Positions 27,660 through 62,630 of a stretch of DNA of 64,000 nt are shown here, piece after piece. Source of the DNA: Tubiluchus corallicola (lineage: Eukaryota; Priapulida; Priapulimorpha; Priapulimorphida; Tubiluchidae). The stretch spans positions 64,501 to 128,500 of the forward strand of contig JAQGDQ010000229.1 in the NCBI GenBank assembly GCA_030141605.1. The letters run 5' to 3'. How positions within the stretch are numbered: position 1 is the stretch's first letter; every line of letters begins with the position of its first letter. A program made the position numbers and the translations under genes. A model generated the notes under the pieces. That model was given only the letters and a program-made list of their open reading frames with translations, was not told the origin of the DNA and did not search any database.

Positions 27660-28590
27660 CATGTGCGCGGTAAAAAATGGCACAGGAAAAAATGGCGCGG
27701 TAAAAATGGCACAGGAAAAAATGACACAGGAAAAATGACACAGGAAAAAATGGCACATATGTTATTTCTATAATAAAACTAGAATGCGCTCAATAGGAAG
27801 CAGATCTCTGCCAAAGCCAAACAATCCTAATCTTATTCGTCTGATTCTTTTGATTCGAAAAAATTACACACATTAACACCACGGTAAACAAGCAAACATG
27901 CAAAATGTACATGTATTGGTATTATATAGACTAGCAAAATATCTGTTCATTAAAATTATAATCAATAATGCACGAACGTTCCACCTTTTTCGCCATTAAT
28001 TTTGGAGGTTTTAATAGACTAACAAATATATACGTAAAAAGTCACCTTTACGTGTGGGCTATACGTATTAATAAGCAAAGGTTACAGACAGTGTTACACA
28101 GTTACAAGCGAGATTTTCTAGAAATGGAACCTGGAAATAACTCGTAGTCGTTTGTCCTAGTCTAGTGAAGCTAATAAAAAAGAAATACTAAACACCCCAT
28201 TTGAGGCCTCCACGAAGTGCTTCACAAACATTTTTAGTACTTGGTGTTCGGTCAAATTTTGAGAAAAATGAACCGGTGAAAACATTCCCATTTTAACTTT
28301 CTTCACAACGTTTCTTAGAAATCTGTTAGATAGTTTTTGCGTAATAGGCTTACTGCCATAATAGACAAAAACAACCAAACAAACAGACAGACAAACTGTG
28401 TTAAAGCACAATTTCCTTGGCAGAGTTAAAAATACCTAAAATAATTTACCCCATTGTAAGCCTAATCCTAAGCACATATGTTACTAAGTGTGCTATTTCT
28501 ACCTACTTTTTTATTTTGTGCCATTTTTTCCTGTGCCATTTTTACTGTGCCATTTCTTTCCTCTGCCATTTTTACTTGTGCAATTTTTAC
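27660..28590 (+). mobile_element. Copy 1 of element with TGGCACAGG-minisatellite ends
   Basis: The left end is about six units of AAAAAATGGCACAGG. The right end is the inverted counterpart (TGTGCCATTTTTTCCTGTGCC and similar). The interior, from ACTAGAATGCGCTCAATAGG to CCTAATCCTAAGCACATATG, is homologous in order and strand to 29.42-30.15 kb. No coding capacity. Confidence 0.75.
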
Positions 28591-29294
28591 TTACATTCGT
28601 GGACACAGATAATTCAGAAACAATAGATCATTTGTAGTATCCTGCTATATTTTTGGGTCACAGACACGTGAACAGAAGGGCATACGGACACTGTTTGGTA
28701 CACCTAATTTATTTAAAGACAAGCATGCCATTTGACAATAAGTTCTGACACACAGACATGAAGCAGATCATTTGGACATTTGGTCATCATTTACAAATAG
28801 ACCATTTTGTACACGTAAGAACTACTGGATATAGAAATGTCACATTTGAAAAAATAACATGGAAATAAATTTTCATTTTTCACATGGGCTTCACAAGAAA
28901 AGCAATAAAGCATTAATCTATAGGCGATAACCTATACTGTGTAGTGTGTAGTGAGAAGCCTCGGTAATAAAATAATTACGTAGTCCTGATTTGCCACTTA
29001 TTTGTTAAGGTCGACTAGAATGTAGGCGAAAATCACATAGGAAACAATACGACACCGTAAATGTGGCACATGACTGACAAAAAGGCAAATAAAAAGCAGA
29101 AAAAATGGCATCTAACTCTAACACATCTCTCCATGTGAAGGAGGATTAGAACTCTCCAAAAAGGAGAAAATTATTCAAATAAACTATCTTTTAAATGTGT
29201 ATTTTTTTCTGTTATCCATTTGTATCCTTTCTTCTCGTGCTCCTTGTCTCTGTGCCATTATTGTCTGTGTGGTTTCCACCCGGCACCAGTGGTG
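28591..29294. other. Spacer between copies 1 and 2 of the TGGCACAGG element
   Basis: No gene. Scattered AAAATGGCA and TGTGCCATT words near 29100 and 29250 suggest further decayed ends of the same family. Confidence 0.5.
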
Positions 29295-30175
29295 CGTAGT
29301 AAAAATGGCACAGAAAAAATGTCACAAATGCAATAATAGGTAAAAATGACACAGGAGAAATGGTATAAATGGAAAAGGAAAACTAGGAAAGATGGCACAA
29401 TATGCCATTTTCATGCACTTAATTGCTATAGTTAAACTAGAATGCATTTAGTAGAAAGCAAATCTCTGCCAAAGCCGAACAATCATAAACTTGTCCCCGT
29501 ATTCGTATGATTCCATTGATTAAAAAATCGTAAAACTATAATAAACAAACAAACATACAAATATGTAACTGTAATGGTATTATGTAGACCAGCAAAAGAC
29601 TCACAAAATATTTTGCTCGTTAAATAGAATTATAAACAATAATTCTCGAATATTCCATATAGTGCTTATCTACTTTTCTTTCGCCATTAATTTTGGCGAT
29701 GGTAATAGACTATGATACATTCCGAGTCAGTTTATAAGGCTATACACATTAATAATTAAAGACTGCAAAGTTTATAGACGGTGTTACACAGTTTTCCAAA
29801 TGAGAATTTCTTGAAATGGAACCTGGAATTAACTTGTAGTTGTTTGTCCTTGTGGAGGTAATAAAAAGAAGTAATAAACACTCCGTCTGAGACCAACGAA
29901 TGTTTTTTATTATGTGGAGTTCGGCCAACTTTTGCGAAAAAAGTACGGGCGGAAAAACGCCCATTTGGCAGCCTAACTCGCCTTCTCCACAGAATTTAGT
30001 GGAAATATGTTAGACAAAAATCAACCAACCAAATATGCAAATAAACTGTGTTGAAGCATAACTTCCTAGGTAGAGGTAAAAATAAGTAAAACAATATCCC
30101 CCCTGTAACCCTAATCCTAAACTCACATTTTACTAAGTGTGCTATTTTTCCGGTGCCATTTTTACCTACATTCGA
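29295..30175 (+). mobile_element. Copy 2 of element with TGGCACAGG-minisatellite ends
   Basis: Begins AGTAAAAATGGCACAG and ends TTTTTCCGGTGCCATTTTTA. It shares with copy 1 AATCTCTGCCAAAGCC, CGCCATTAATTTTGG, GGTGTTACACAGTT, GAAATGGAACCTGGAA and CCTAATCCTAAAC. Divergence between copies is substantial, so the insertions are old. Confidence 0.75.
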
Positions 30176-30599
30176 CACTAGTTGAGTGTAGTGTTACCAA
30201 AATATGTAATTCCTGAGAATTATCATTGTATCCCAATGTGAAAATTACTTCTTCTATGTAGCTATATTAACAAATTATGAGAATTATTATCTTTTGGCAT
30301 TTTTAGTACACTATCACGCATTCAGCGCTTCAAACTTTGGCGCGTCCAACTCCACGGAGCCAGTAGTAAATTAAGAAATTGTTTGCAACATTTTTATTGT
30401 TCGCATAAAATCTACAGCTTTCAACATTTGTCTACATTTCTTTTTACCTTTGCCTTCTTTACCTGTTCTGTTTTTTGTCTTTTTTATCAATTACATTTTC
30501 ACATTTTGTACTATGCCAAACCGTGTAACAAACCTTAATAGGCAGGCATAATTGGCGTTGTGGAAAATTAGAAAAATCAGACTTAATTCTCAGCCACCA

Positions 30600-31195
30600 A
30601 ACAACTGATACCAAAAACTCATTCATGCTTTGAAAACACCTAAACTTGATCACTGCAATAGTTTGATTTTACTGAATATGAAAATCGTAAACACCAAGTA
30701 ATTCGGAAGTCTAGTGCTCGCCTCATTATCAATACTAAAAGATATGACCACATTATACTTATTCTAAGAGAGTTGCATTGGCTGTCCATAAAGTTCCGAA
30801 TTCAATTAAATTCCTTGTATCTTCTACAAAATACTACATGAATTGGCACGTGCTTATCTTACTGATCTTTTGATGCACCGTAATACCAGCCGAATACTTC
30901 GTTCTATGCTAGTCAAATGAATTTTACACTGAACAGTTCCAAATACAGTGTTCCAAGGCGAAAAGGCTTCTGTCTGTGTTCCACCTTCCTGGAATAGCTT
31001 ACCTGTTACTGTACGCTCTACAACGTCATTAGATTCTTTTAAACGGCATCTTAAAGCACGTGTTTAGATTGTACATTTTATGATTTAATTTTTATTGTAT
31101 TTTGAATGCCAATGTATCTCACGAATTTTAAATGTATTTTAATTGCTCAGCACGCCGAGATTTTAAATGAGCTATACAAATAAATTTTACATTGT
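30600..31195 (+). mobile_element. Degenerate L2/CR1-like LINE 3' end
   Basis: The plus strand reads LDHCNSLIL, then ELARAYLTDLL, WNSLPVTVRSTTSLDSFKRH and LKARV, interrupted by stops and shifts. This is the typical C-terminal pattern of CR1/L2/Rex reverse-transcriptase proteins. A 3' UTR with CAGCACGCCGAGATTTTAAA follows. Confidence 0.8.
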
Positions 31196-33065
31196 TACCT
31201 ACGATTTTTTGTGTACTGTACTTTCTATAACTTTAAACTATTCTTCTGTTACCTTTTTCCTCATTGTCATGTTTGTCTGCTCCTTTACTACCTTTTACCT
31301 TTTGTCATTTTTGAACCTTTTCTAGATAATCTTCTTTATTATCATTGCCTTATTCGGCAGTAATGACAACTACGTAGTTAGATGAGGACATGGATAAAAT
31401 GAAATACAACACAAAACAAGTTTTTTCTTCAAAAATGTTTTTAATATTAATTTTCACCATTAGATGTACATAATTTAACTAGGATAACGCACAACGTAGA
31501 TAAAATAATCTACCATTTGTATGAGGAATGAGTTTCGTAACAATTAATTCTGATACAGCTTTAATAGCAGCATTGGTTGTGACATAACCTTTAGACCTTA
31601 CAAAGAATCAGCATCCTGCTGCCACCTATGTAACGCAGCTGTAAACACAGTACAATAAGAATCTAACTTAAAAGGCACTATAAACACTGTGTAAGAGATT
31701 CATTAACATGTTGGCCAGTGTGACCGAAAATGTAGATTGTAAATGACATTGTAAAAACAACAACATGATTTTGTTGACTGTTTAACCATAAAAATAAATA
31801 ATTTAGTCGTGATCCGATATTGAAAAAGTTAACACCGTTGCACTTGCTAATAAACTAGTGACATTAGAACATTAAATTTTGGGCACAGATCTCACTAACA
31901 CTTACGGAAAGTTTAGGTTAGTAAAACGTTTTAGTTTACTCCTTAAACATAAATAAGGTGCTTATCAAGACATGAATATTCTGTGAAGGAATGAAAACAA
32001 TGTTCTTAACAATCTAGCAAAAATGATAGAAACGGATGAAAAGTATTAAAATTTGTCTTGAGATTCCAATTAATGATAAAAATCTGCATATGCTTAATTA
32101 AATGACAGAATTGTATTTATTTGAATACTTTTTAATAAGCCTTTTCACAGTTTTGTTATGTATATGTGAAGTTGTTGTAGGTCAAAGTGTACCACAGCAA
32201 CACGTCTTAACTGCAAACGCTACATGACGTGAGCAAAGAAAAAGCCGTTTGCAGCTTCAGTTCAATAACTTTAGTTGTTTTATGTGGATTTTACTTAATT
32301 ATGCATTAGTCTGTGCCTATAATGAATTACTAGCAGGATCTTGCTTGGGAACAAGAAAAAATGAACTAGGTAAGGTTTTATAGCTAGCATTCGTCCCTTT
32401 TCTCAATTACTCTCACAATAGCTCGGGCTGTGAGGCGTTGTCAAGTGTACACAAATATGTTGTCTGGTACACTTACCCTTTGACCTTTTCACGATCATCA
32501 TCAATCACTGGAACTATGAAAAGGCTTATTACATTCAACAAGTCCTTATTTTTAAGACGCAAATTTTTTTAGTAATCACTGGAACACTGTACCAACCATA
32601 ATTATGCTAAAAATATAAGAGGCCTAAACTCCAGAACATAATTAGTTTTATGACAGAAGTCACAAAACTTACTAAAATGGTATTTACTATTAAATACCAA
32701 TCACATATTACTTAACAAAAATGATAGGACTGCAATAAAAAGAAGCACTTTCCATGTTGCAGTTATGAGATTCATTCAGTTCAAAAAAGAAACAAAAAGG
32801 CATTTTTGCAAATAGGAAGCAGTTTACACAGAATTATACAAATAAAAAAATAAAAGAATGACGTGCCCAAGATTAACGTTTTTCTAGGGTAAATGCGCTA
32901 TATTTATAATAACAGCAAAGCCTACTCAAATAGGTATAGATTAGATAACTATAACAATAACGTAAGCACGGCACACAAAATTTTGCTATAAAAAATTCAA
33001 AAGTACACAAGTGTTCAAAATCTTTCGTATGCATAAAAAGTTATAATCTGCTAGATAACGCATAA

Positions 33066-33415
33066 AAAATTGTAATCTGCTAGACAATGTATTTGTACTG
33101 TAAAAATAACGAAATTAAAGACAAAGACAACAGATTTTTGAAGAGGAAATTTTCTGAGTTGAAGACAACTACTGAAACTGGCTATTTAAATTATTTAAAT
33201 ATATACTTGGCTACTTAAACTCCATTTAGCTCATATACACAAAAAGGGTATCTGCTAGACAGTGTATTTTTGCTGTAAAAATAATTAAATCAAAGACAAG
33301 GAGAACGGATTCTTGAAGAAGTTTTCTAAGTTGAAACTATTGAAAATAATCATTTAAACTCTTTAAATTTAAATGTAGCTATTTAAACTGGATGTAGTTA
33401 CAGAAAAACTATTTA
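33066..33415 (+). repeat. Imperfect 175-bp tandem duplication
   Basis: ATCTGCTAGACAATGTATTT at 33075 recurs as ATCTGCTAGACAGTGTATTT at 33250. Following segments (CTGTAAAAATAA, AAAGACAA, GGATTCTTGAAGA, ATTTAAACT) match in order. It lies in the ORF-free region downstream of the kinase. Confidence 0.75.
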
Positions 33416-33555
33416 CAAATAGACTTTGGTCAAACTTAAGCTAACAATTTGTCGAACAACTGACGTAGCCCAAGTGAGACACCCTCAATGAGATTTAAAT
33501 AGGGTGCACATCAGTGGAAATTTCAATTTTCAAACGACTGTAAATGTTTGTACAA

Positions 33556-33561
33556 TTTATT
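33556..33561 (-). promoter_or_regulatory. Candidate poly(A) signal for the PKG gene
   Basis: AATAAA on the minus strand (TTTATT on plus), about 1.9 kb past the kinase stop. Another lies at 32116-32121. Which one is used, if either, cannot be told from sequence. Confidence 0.25.
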
Positions 33562-35440
33562 GATGACCTTTGAGATATACTCAGTTTGGCTATAATAATG
33601 TTTGATATGTAGATAAAAAACTAAAAAGCACTTCAAGTAAAATCTGAGAAAAACCACTCAATGTGAAACCAAGACGCTTCTTTCAAGACTCAAAATGAGG
33701 CCAGACAGATAGACAGTAAACAATGAGCATAAAATATGGATAAAATATTAAACTGCTTCACAATAATATAAGCCTCGTTACTTCATTCAACATTTACAAA
33801 ATGAAATGAATTCCATCACCACAAAGGCAAAAACACTTGTGTCAAATACCTAAAAATTATAAATGAAAAGTGAAATTCTGAAGTATTACTTTACTTAAAC
33901 TGAAAAACTCCATTAAGGTTGTAGGTATGAATCATTACATTCCAGGGAACATTTTGCTTAACCACAAGGAGACCTGAAGTTTGTAAATCTTAGAAATGAA
34001 ATACAATAGCAAAACAACACCCATTCAGTAATCTACAACAACAATAGATCTATAAAAATACAAGAAAGCAACTTAACAATCATTTAGTTAATTAAATACA
34101 AGGTGGTTCATCCATGCTTTCTCACAAGTAAAAATATCAAATGCAACTCCAAAGGAAAATTGGACGATTGTGTAGACATTAGTTCTAAATAAAGTATGCT
34201 CTTAAATATTGAAACTACAACTGCTTGTTTTTTAAATCAAAGCTTAGATTAAATAATAATTACTTCCGATAGTTAAATTTTGTTAAACTTTCAAAGCAAT
34301 AGTGACTCAGCGATTACATTAAGACTGGCAAAGGCACCTTTTTGTTACATTCACGTGGCTGAGAAAAAGGTGCGGTGCTGTGATAAGCACGATCGAGAAC
34401 TGCAGTGTTCATCTGTGATGTCAGTGTAATGTAGCGCTCATTTTCGTGAGACTACATCAGCGTTTTATAGCAATCTTCACTCACGCTGATGTGCTGGGAA
34501 GATGCCTACCAATGCACAAACTGTAGTTAGTTTGTGATGTAAGCAATAGCTGTGTTCGTTTGCCATTAATTAACTTTCCAAGGTAATTATTCAAATATTA
34601 AAAACAATTGCTAATTTTTATAGGCAACAAAATGTATATTTTGGGCAGTAAATTACAACGAGATTGAGTCTAATCAATCGTCCGGTTTTCCTTTAACAGA
34701 CGTTGTGGTATGTAGTTAGTTATGTACTAGATGCATCATGAAAATTTAAAAATCTCAAACAGCTTTACAAAAACTGACCAGCAAACATCTATAAACTCAT
34801 TTACACTAGGAAAAATACTCTACCCATCATGGCTTTTCTAGATCTGGATTTAGTGTAAACAGTTACTATGCAAGAAAGACCACTACGGGCTATGGACTTT
34901 TCGTGACTACAGTTCAGCTTTCAGAAGATCTACCAATCAGGATTTGCATACATTTTGTAATGTAAACAAAAAACATACACGTCCCACAACCTTTGCTGTT
35001 TTTGCTGACACAGCATGACCCTGACCAAGCATTTTTCGTTGCATGTGGTGACTCGACTGTATGTTTTTAATGACACACAGCAAAATAAGTCCAAAGTTAG
35101 TGTACACACACAAGCCTACAAATGAACGAAGTTAATAAATGTAAGAAATGGATTAAGCAGATCCACAATGTGTCCCCTATCTTCTAAACCATGACACTTA
35201 GTGACTTCTAAAAGAGTAAGCCTATATGCTACAATGTCAGTGCTGGTGCCAGTAAATGTAATGAAGAATTCATCATCAACAGCAAACTTCAAAATTTCGT
35301 AGTTGTTGTATGAGATTCAACTGTATCAAAGCAGAAGTGTTTTAATTAATAATGTCATGCATTTCCACGGTTCCCATCTAATTTCTCCACTGGTATAAAA
35401 CAAAATGCTAATAATAATATCATCACATAAAATACAGGAA

Positions 35441-58332
<22,892 letters not shown>

Positions 58333-59254
58333 CTGGAAAAAAGTGAATTTTTTAAAGTACTGACTTCCACAATCCGAAAGAACCCTAAACAAAGCTAGAT
58401 AAAGAAATAGCAAAACGAGCACTGTGACACCCTAGACATTTTCATCACTTATTCACTATTCCAAGTTTAAATGGGGTGTGTCAAATTCAAATACCGAACA
58501 AACAGAAAGCTTTTGCCAGATATGCAATGACAATGAGTGGTTGAAGAGTTTACTATAAAGCAGGTCTAACACAACTATGCAGGATGTTAGTTACATTTTC
58601 AATAAAATAAAATTACAAATTACAACTCTAGGCAACACACATCATGAGGAATAGATAACAGCAGAAACTGCACTGTGAAGTCTATTGTGGCACTTAGAGG
58701 AAATTTAATCACAAAGCTTATAAGGAATTTAATTGGGCTCTATTTAATTTCTTGCAAAAAAGTGCAACTAAATCCGGTGACGCAGAAGCATGACGACAGT
58801 TTGGCAGGATTCTCATGTTCCACACCAAGCCTTGTCCCACAGCTGGATGAACTGTGTCATCCGCATAAAGTGAATATTTACATCCCCCGAGGCTGAACAA
58901 AGTGAAGGGCAATGATTCTGTTCAAAGGGCTTGGCACTACTGTGGTACATATCAAGAAAATATATGTACAGAACAAATAATTATTTAATGTTCAGACAGT
59001 GTAAGCATGGGCAAAGTTCACTATTTTCATGTATAGTTAGTCCAGCTAAGCCACAGATCCTACAACAATATAAACATATTTTTAGTCGCAGTCGGACGAT
59101 AGTTACATATCTATTAAAATATTCTTGATAGTTAAGTTTTGGAGTGAAGGAAAATGAAAGTGGTTTCGCTCTTTTACTGCTAAGACATTAACATACAGTG
59201 TCAAAGTTTTGCCCGGCGTGTTTTTAGTGGTTTTGTTAAATCAAATACTACACA
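58333..59254. other. Interval between PKG exon a and LRR start
   Basis: About 0.92 kb without a supported exon on either strand. It should contain the LRR promoter and 5' UTR, and on the minus strand either kinase intron or kinase 5' region. I looked for PKG zipper or pseudosubstrate coding on the minus strand and did not find it. Confidence 0.6.
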
Positions 59255-60500
59255 ATGTCAATGAAAACAATGAATATGTCGATCGGTGGAGTTTTCCCCA
59301 AATTACGCAACCTCTTCCCAGTGTTGCTGTTATGCATATTTAGCAGCATGCAAAACTGTGTTGAGGGTGATTCTCCTAAATGTGATGGTTCCTACACAGC
59401 ATGTGAAGACTTCCAAGCAAATGCACATGAATCATGTGTATGTGAAAGCATGAATCAGTGTCCAACAGTAAACTGTTCAGAGATGACATCAACGACATTG
59501 CAAGATGCAATGAAACCACTTAATGGGACAAGAATTTACAAGTTAGTTATCAATAATTATCAAAACAAAACGTTGCCAGAAAATGCCTTTGAAAATATAG
59601 AAGTTGACATAGTGGTTGTCGAGTATAGTCTCATTACTCATATTGCAAATGATACCTTTGGAGGACTCTATGGAGCGACAGAGTTATGTATTTGTGGCAA
59701 TGAAAACCTCAAAGAGATCGCGCAAGCTACATTTGATAGGCTTAATGAAACTCTTAAAGCACTAAACATTAATTACAACTCAATTTCAAATATTGTTATA
59801 GGTACATTTGAAAATTTGGGCAATCTGGAAGTCTTGAACTTGATTGAAAACAATCTTGGTAGCATTGACGAAATGTTATTCAAAGGACTTGTAAATGTCA
59901 CAGAAATTAATGTGAGTGGTAACGATTTATCTGATGTTCCCGATAATTCATTTGACTTAACTCCAAAACTGAAAACTTTAGACCTCAGCAAGAACAGCAT
60001 AGAAAATTGGCATGGGTTTACATTTTATGGTCTAGAAAGTCTAGAAATTTTAAGCCTTTCACATAATCAACTTTCAGCTCAATTACCAAGTGGAATTCTA
60101 AATTCTTTAATATCACTAACAGTTTTGAAACTAAACTACAATCAATTTACAAGAGTGGATCAAACAGATTTTGATAATGTCAAAAATTTGGAAATTCTAG
60201 ACTTTTCAAACAATCTTATAGACACTATACACGAAAGTAGTTTCCAATATAATGCTGCACTGACAACACTGCTACTAAATAACAACCGCTTAACCAAAGT
60301 GGAAATGGAAACACTGAAGAGTTCCCAAATCATGGTAGAAATAAACCTTGCAAACAATCTAATAGAGGAGATTGAACATAGTGCATTTCATTTTGATAAC
60401 CTATTAACGTTAAATCTTGCAAATAACAACCTTACAAAGTTTGACGAAAACATGTTGTCTGACACTGCTTCGAAGAGCAACTTGAATCTATATTTAGAAG
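59255..60500 (+). CDS. LRR protein exon 1: signal peptide, N-cap, LRRs
   Basis: Encodes residues 1-415 plus one base of Gly416. The stop that the open frame meets at 60514 is intronic (GGTAAGTATTGCTAG). LRR units are visible from about residue 168 on, for example LEVLNLIENNLGSIDEMLF, LKTLDLSKNSIENWHGFTF and LTTLLLNNNRLTKVEM. The region before them (residues 85-165) looks like degenerate repeats. Confidence 0.92.
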
Positions 60501-62568
60501 GTAAGTATTGCTAGGCATTCAAATTTTCTGTTGAAGTTAAATGCTTTAAAGCTACCTTAGATTTAAAAAAAGACAATGTAGCAAAAATGAGGGAGAAGTT
60601 GTGGTGTGTCTCTGCTAGCTGGCTAGAAATTATAATAATTTATTAAATGTATGTCAGATTGATTTAAAGAAGTCCAGATGTTAGTTGCATCTGAAGGTAC
60701 CTTATAATAAGGCTTACATGAACAACAACTAACGGAGCTGCTAAGTGACTTATAGCATTTTTGAAAAGATTTACGAAACATACAAAGATCATATTAAACT
60801 TTTCAAAAATGAAATACAGGATTCGACACTTTAAAAACTGAATGTAAAAACAGTATTTTATAGTAATGAGATGGAATGTTAATGTTCAAATTATTTAAAA
60901 GCCATAAAAGCCACAAGTTGTACATACTATGTGTGAATTTCAGGGAATCCATTGGATTGTGTGTGCAGCCAGAGCTGGATAATTAGTGAGTCGTGGGGCA
61001 ACAACACAAATTTAGGCACATGTGAAACTCCACAACATCTACAAGGAGAACATCTAGCGTTTCTTTCCTATGATGAATTTTGTTTGAATGGAACAAAACC
61101 GACAACTTCAGAGGAAAATGCAACAACTTCTGGATATGAAGGATCAACTGAAGAAACTTTCAGTGAAAGTATTAACACAGACCTAGTTAGTACTGATGGA
61201 GAAACTGAAACTACTCTTGAAGGCACCATGGGTTCGACAGTATCAACAGAAGAAAGCACTGAGAGTTCAACTAACACAAGCCAAGAAGTCACTGATGGTT
61301 TAACTGAAACAACTCAAGAAAGCACTGTAAGTTCAATTGAAACAAGTGAAGAAAGCACTGAGGGTTCGAGTGAAACAAGTCAAGAAAGCACCCTAGGTCT
61401 AAGTGAAACAACTGAAGAAAGCACCGAGGGTTCGACAACTTCAGAGGAAAATGCAACAACTTCTGGATACGAAGGATCAACTGAAGAAACTTTCAGTGAA
61501 AGTATTAACACAGACCTAGTTAGTACTGATGGAGAAACTGAAACTACTCTTGAAGACACCATGGGTTCAAGTGAAGCAACTGAAGAAAGCACTGAAGGCT
61601 CAACTGAAGCAAGTCAAGAAAGCACTGAGGGTTCGAGTGAATCAACTAGTGAAAACACTGAGGGTTCAACTGAAACAAGTCAAGAAAGCACCCTAGGTCT
61701 AAGTGAAACAACTGAAGAAAGCACTGAGGGTTCGAGAGGATCAACTAATGAAAACACTGAGAGTTCAACTGAAGTAAGTCAAGAAAGTACGGCACAAACA
61801 ACTAGGTATACAGAGTTAACGACCGAATCTTCAAATGTCACTGAAGCAGCAACAAAACAACCAGAAGGTGCATTCAACACATTTCACCTGCTGTGGATTC
61901 TTCCTATTGGTACCTTTTTAGTGGTACTAATAATTTCGGGGTTTTATATGATAATAACTGATGGCCAATTGTGGAGACGCAGGTAAGTAATAGCTACTAA
62001 CACGCTACGTTATGTAAACAAACAATACTGGACCTACATGTTAATTATTGGTAAACAGAGGTGGAGAAGATTAAAAGAAACACAGTGGCATCATTGTTTC
62101 ATTAATCATGCCCATTTAGAGTATTTCTTGATTTGTCCAGACTGAGTTAGAATTTAAAGAAGTTTACGTCACTTCTACTAATGATAACGCATTGAATTTT
62201 CAACAGCTGCACCGAAAAGTGATAGCATCAGAGGATCTCATATACAATAAATCCAAGGCATTCCGAAAAAGCCGTTGATATAATTGGTGTCAAAGCACAT
62301 TGGTTTCAGGTGGCTTTTCAGCTCTCAGCCTCTGTTTAAAACCCATTTTTGTTTCCACATAATTTCACTTGGTATCTTATTCGCTTTACATAAAATCACA
62401 AAATGTTTTCGTTTGTTTGTTTACAGGGCAGAAGATGAAGTACCACTTACCACAAACAGAGGTGTTCAATGTACAAATGATCTAATGATCATGAATGATA
62501 TCTATGAACCAGAAGATCATGAGGACATAAATGAACCTGAATTTGTTACAATTGACATGTCGAGTTAG
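59255..62568 (+). CDS. LRR transmembrane protein with Ser/Thr/Glu-repeat stalk, 3 exons, 808 aa
   Basis: Predicted type I surface protein. Exons are 59255-60500, 60944-61982 and 62427-62568, with donors GTAAGT in both introns and acceptors tttcag and tttacag. Residues 1-38 form a signal peptide (core LFPVLLLCIFSSM). Cysteines at 43, 50, 61, 63, 69 and 74 form an N-terminal cap. About ten 24-residue LRRs follow (pattern LxxLxLxxNxL), then an LRRCT with Cys 421, 423, 442 and 462. Residues about 466-713 are a Ser/Thr/Glu stalk of 11-residue units such as ESTEGSTETSQ. A TM helix lies at about 731-753, then basic WRRR and an acidic 46-residue tail with YEPEDHEDINEPEF. There are many N-x-S/T sites. 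ATG 59255 is the first in frame; M3, M6 or M8 are alternatives. No orthologue is recognised. The N-terminal style recalls LRR proteins common in arthropods. Ligand and role are unknown. The stalk looks like a mucin-type O-glycosylated spacer. Confidence 0.9.
60944..61982 (+). CDS. LRR protein exon 2: LRRCT, stalk, TM helix
   Basis: Completes GGG and continues NPLDCVCSQSW, the classic LRRCT start. It then carries the Ser/Thr/Glu stalk and the TM helix LLWILPIGTFLVVLIISGFY followed by WRRR. It ends AG|GTAAGT. Two 134-bp blocks inside it, at 61102 and 61435, are almost identical. Confidence 0.92.
61102..61568 (+). repeat. Near-identical in-frame duplication in the LRR stalk
   Basis: Positions 61102-61235 and 61435-61568 (134 bp each, offset 333 = 111 codons) differ at only two sites by eye. 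They encode residues 469-512 and 580-623. A second pair with offset about 300 (61363 and 61662) covers the segment with TLGLSETTEESTEGS. Confidence 0.9.
62427..62568 (+). CDS. LRR protein exon 3: cytoplasmic tail and stop
   Basis: After acceptor GTTTACAG the frame reads (R)AEDEVPLTTNRG, then MNDIYEPEDHEDINEPEF, VTIDMSS and TAG. The tail is acidic with one Tyr in a polar context. Phase 2 agrees with the exon 2 donor. Confidence 0.85.
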
Positions 62569-62630
62569 CTTTGTTGATGAACCAGAAGATCATGACGACA
62601 TAAATGAACTTGAATTTGTTACCTTTGTTT
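62506..62630 (+). repeat. 73-bp tandem duplication across the LRR stop codon
   Basis: GAACCAGAAGATCATGA... at 62506 recurs at 62579 with few changes. The period of 73 is not a multiple of three. The second copy therefore lies past the stop and is in another frame, where it would read DEPEDHDDINELEFVTF. Confidence 0.85.

Larger units (their letters stand above)
31196..35440. other. Long ORF-free region downstream of the PKG stop
   Basis: About 4.2 kb of AT-rich sequence with no noteworthy open frame on either strand. The right part is likely the kinase 3' UTR on the minus strand. It contains one 175-bp duplication and candidate AATAAA signals (minus) at 33561 and 32121. Confidence 0.5.

Noticed and set aside
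61068-61592. Minus-strand frames opposite the LRR stalk
   Set aside because: Antisense shadows of the repetitive Ser/Thr/Glu coding sequence.
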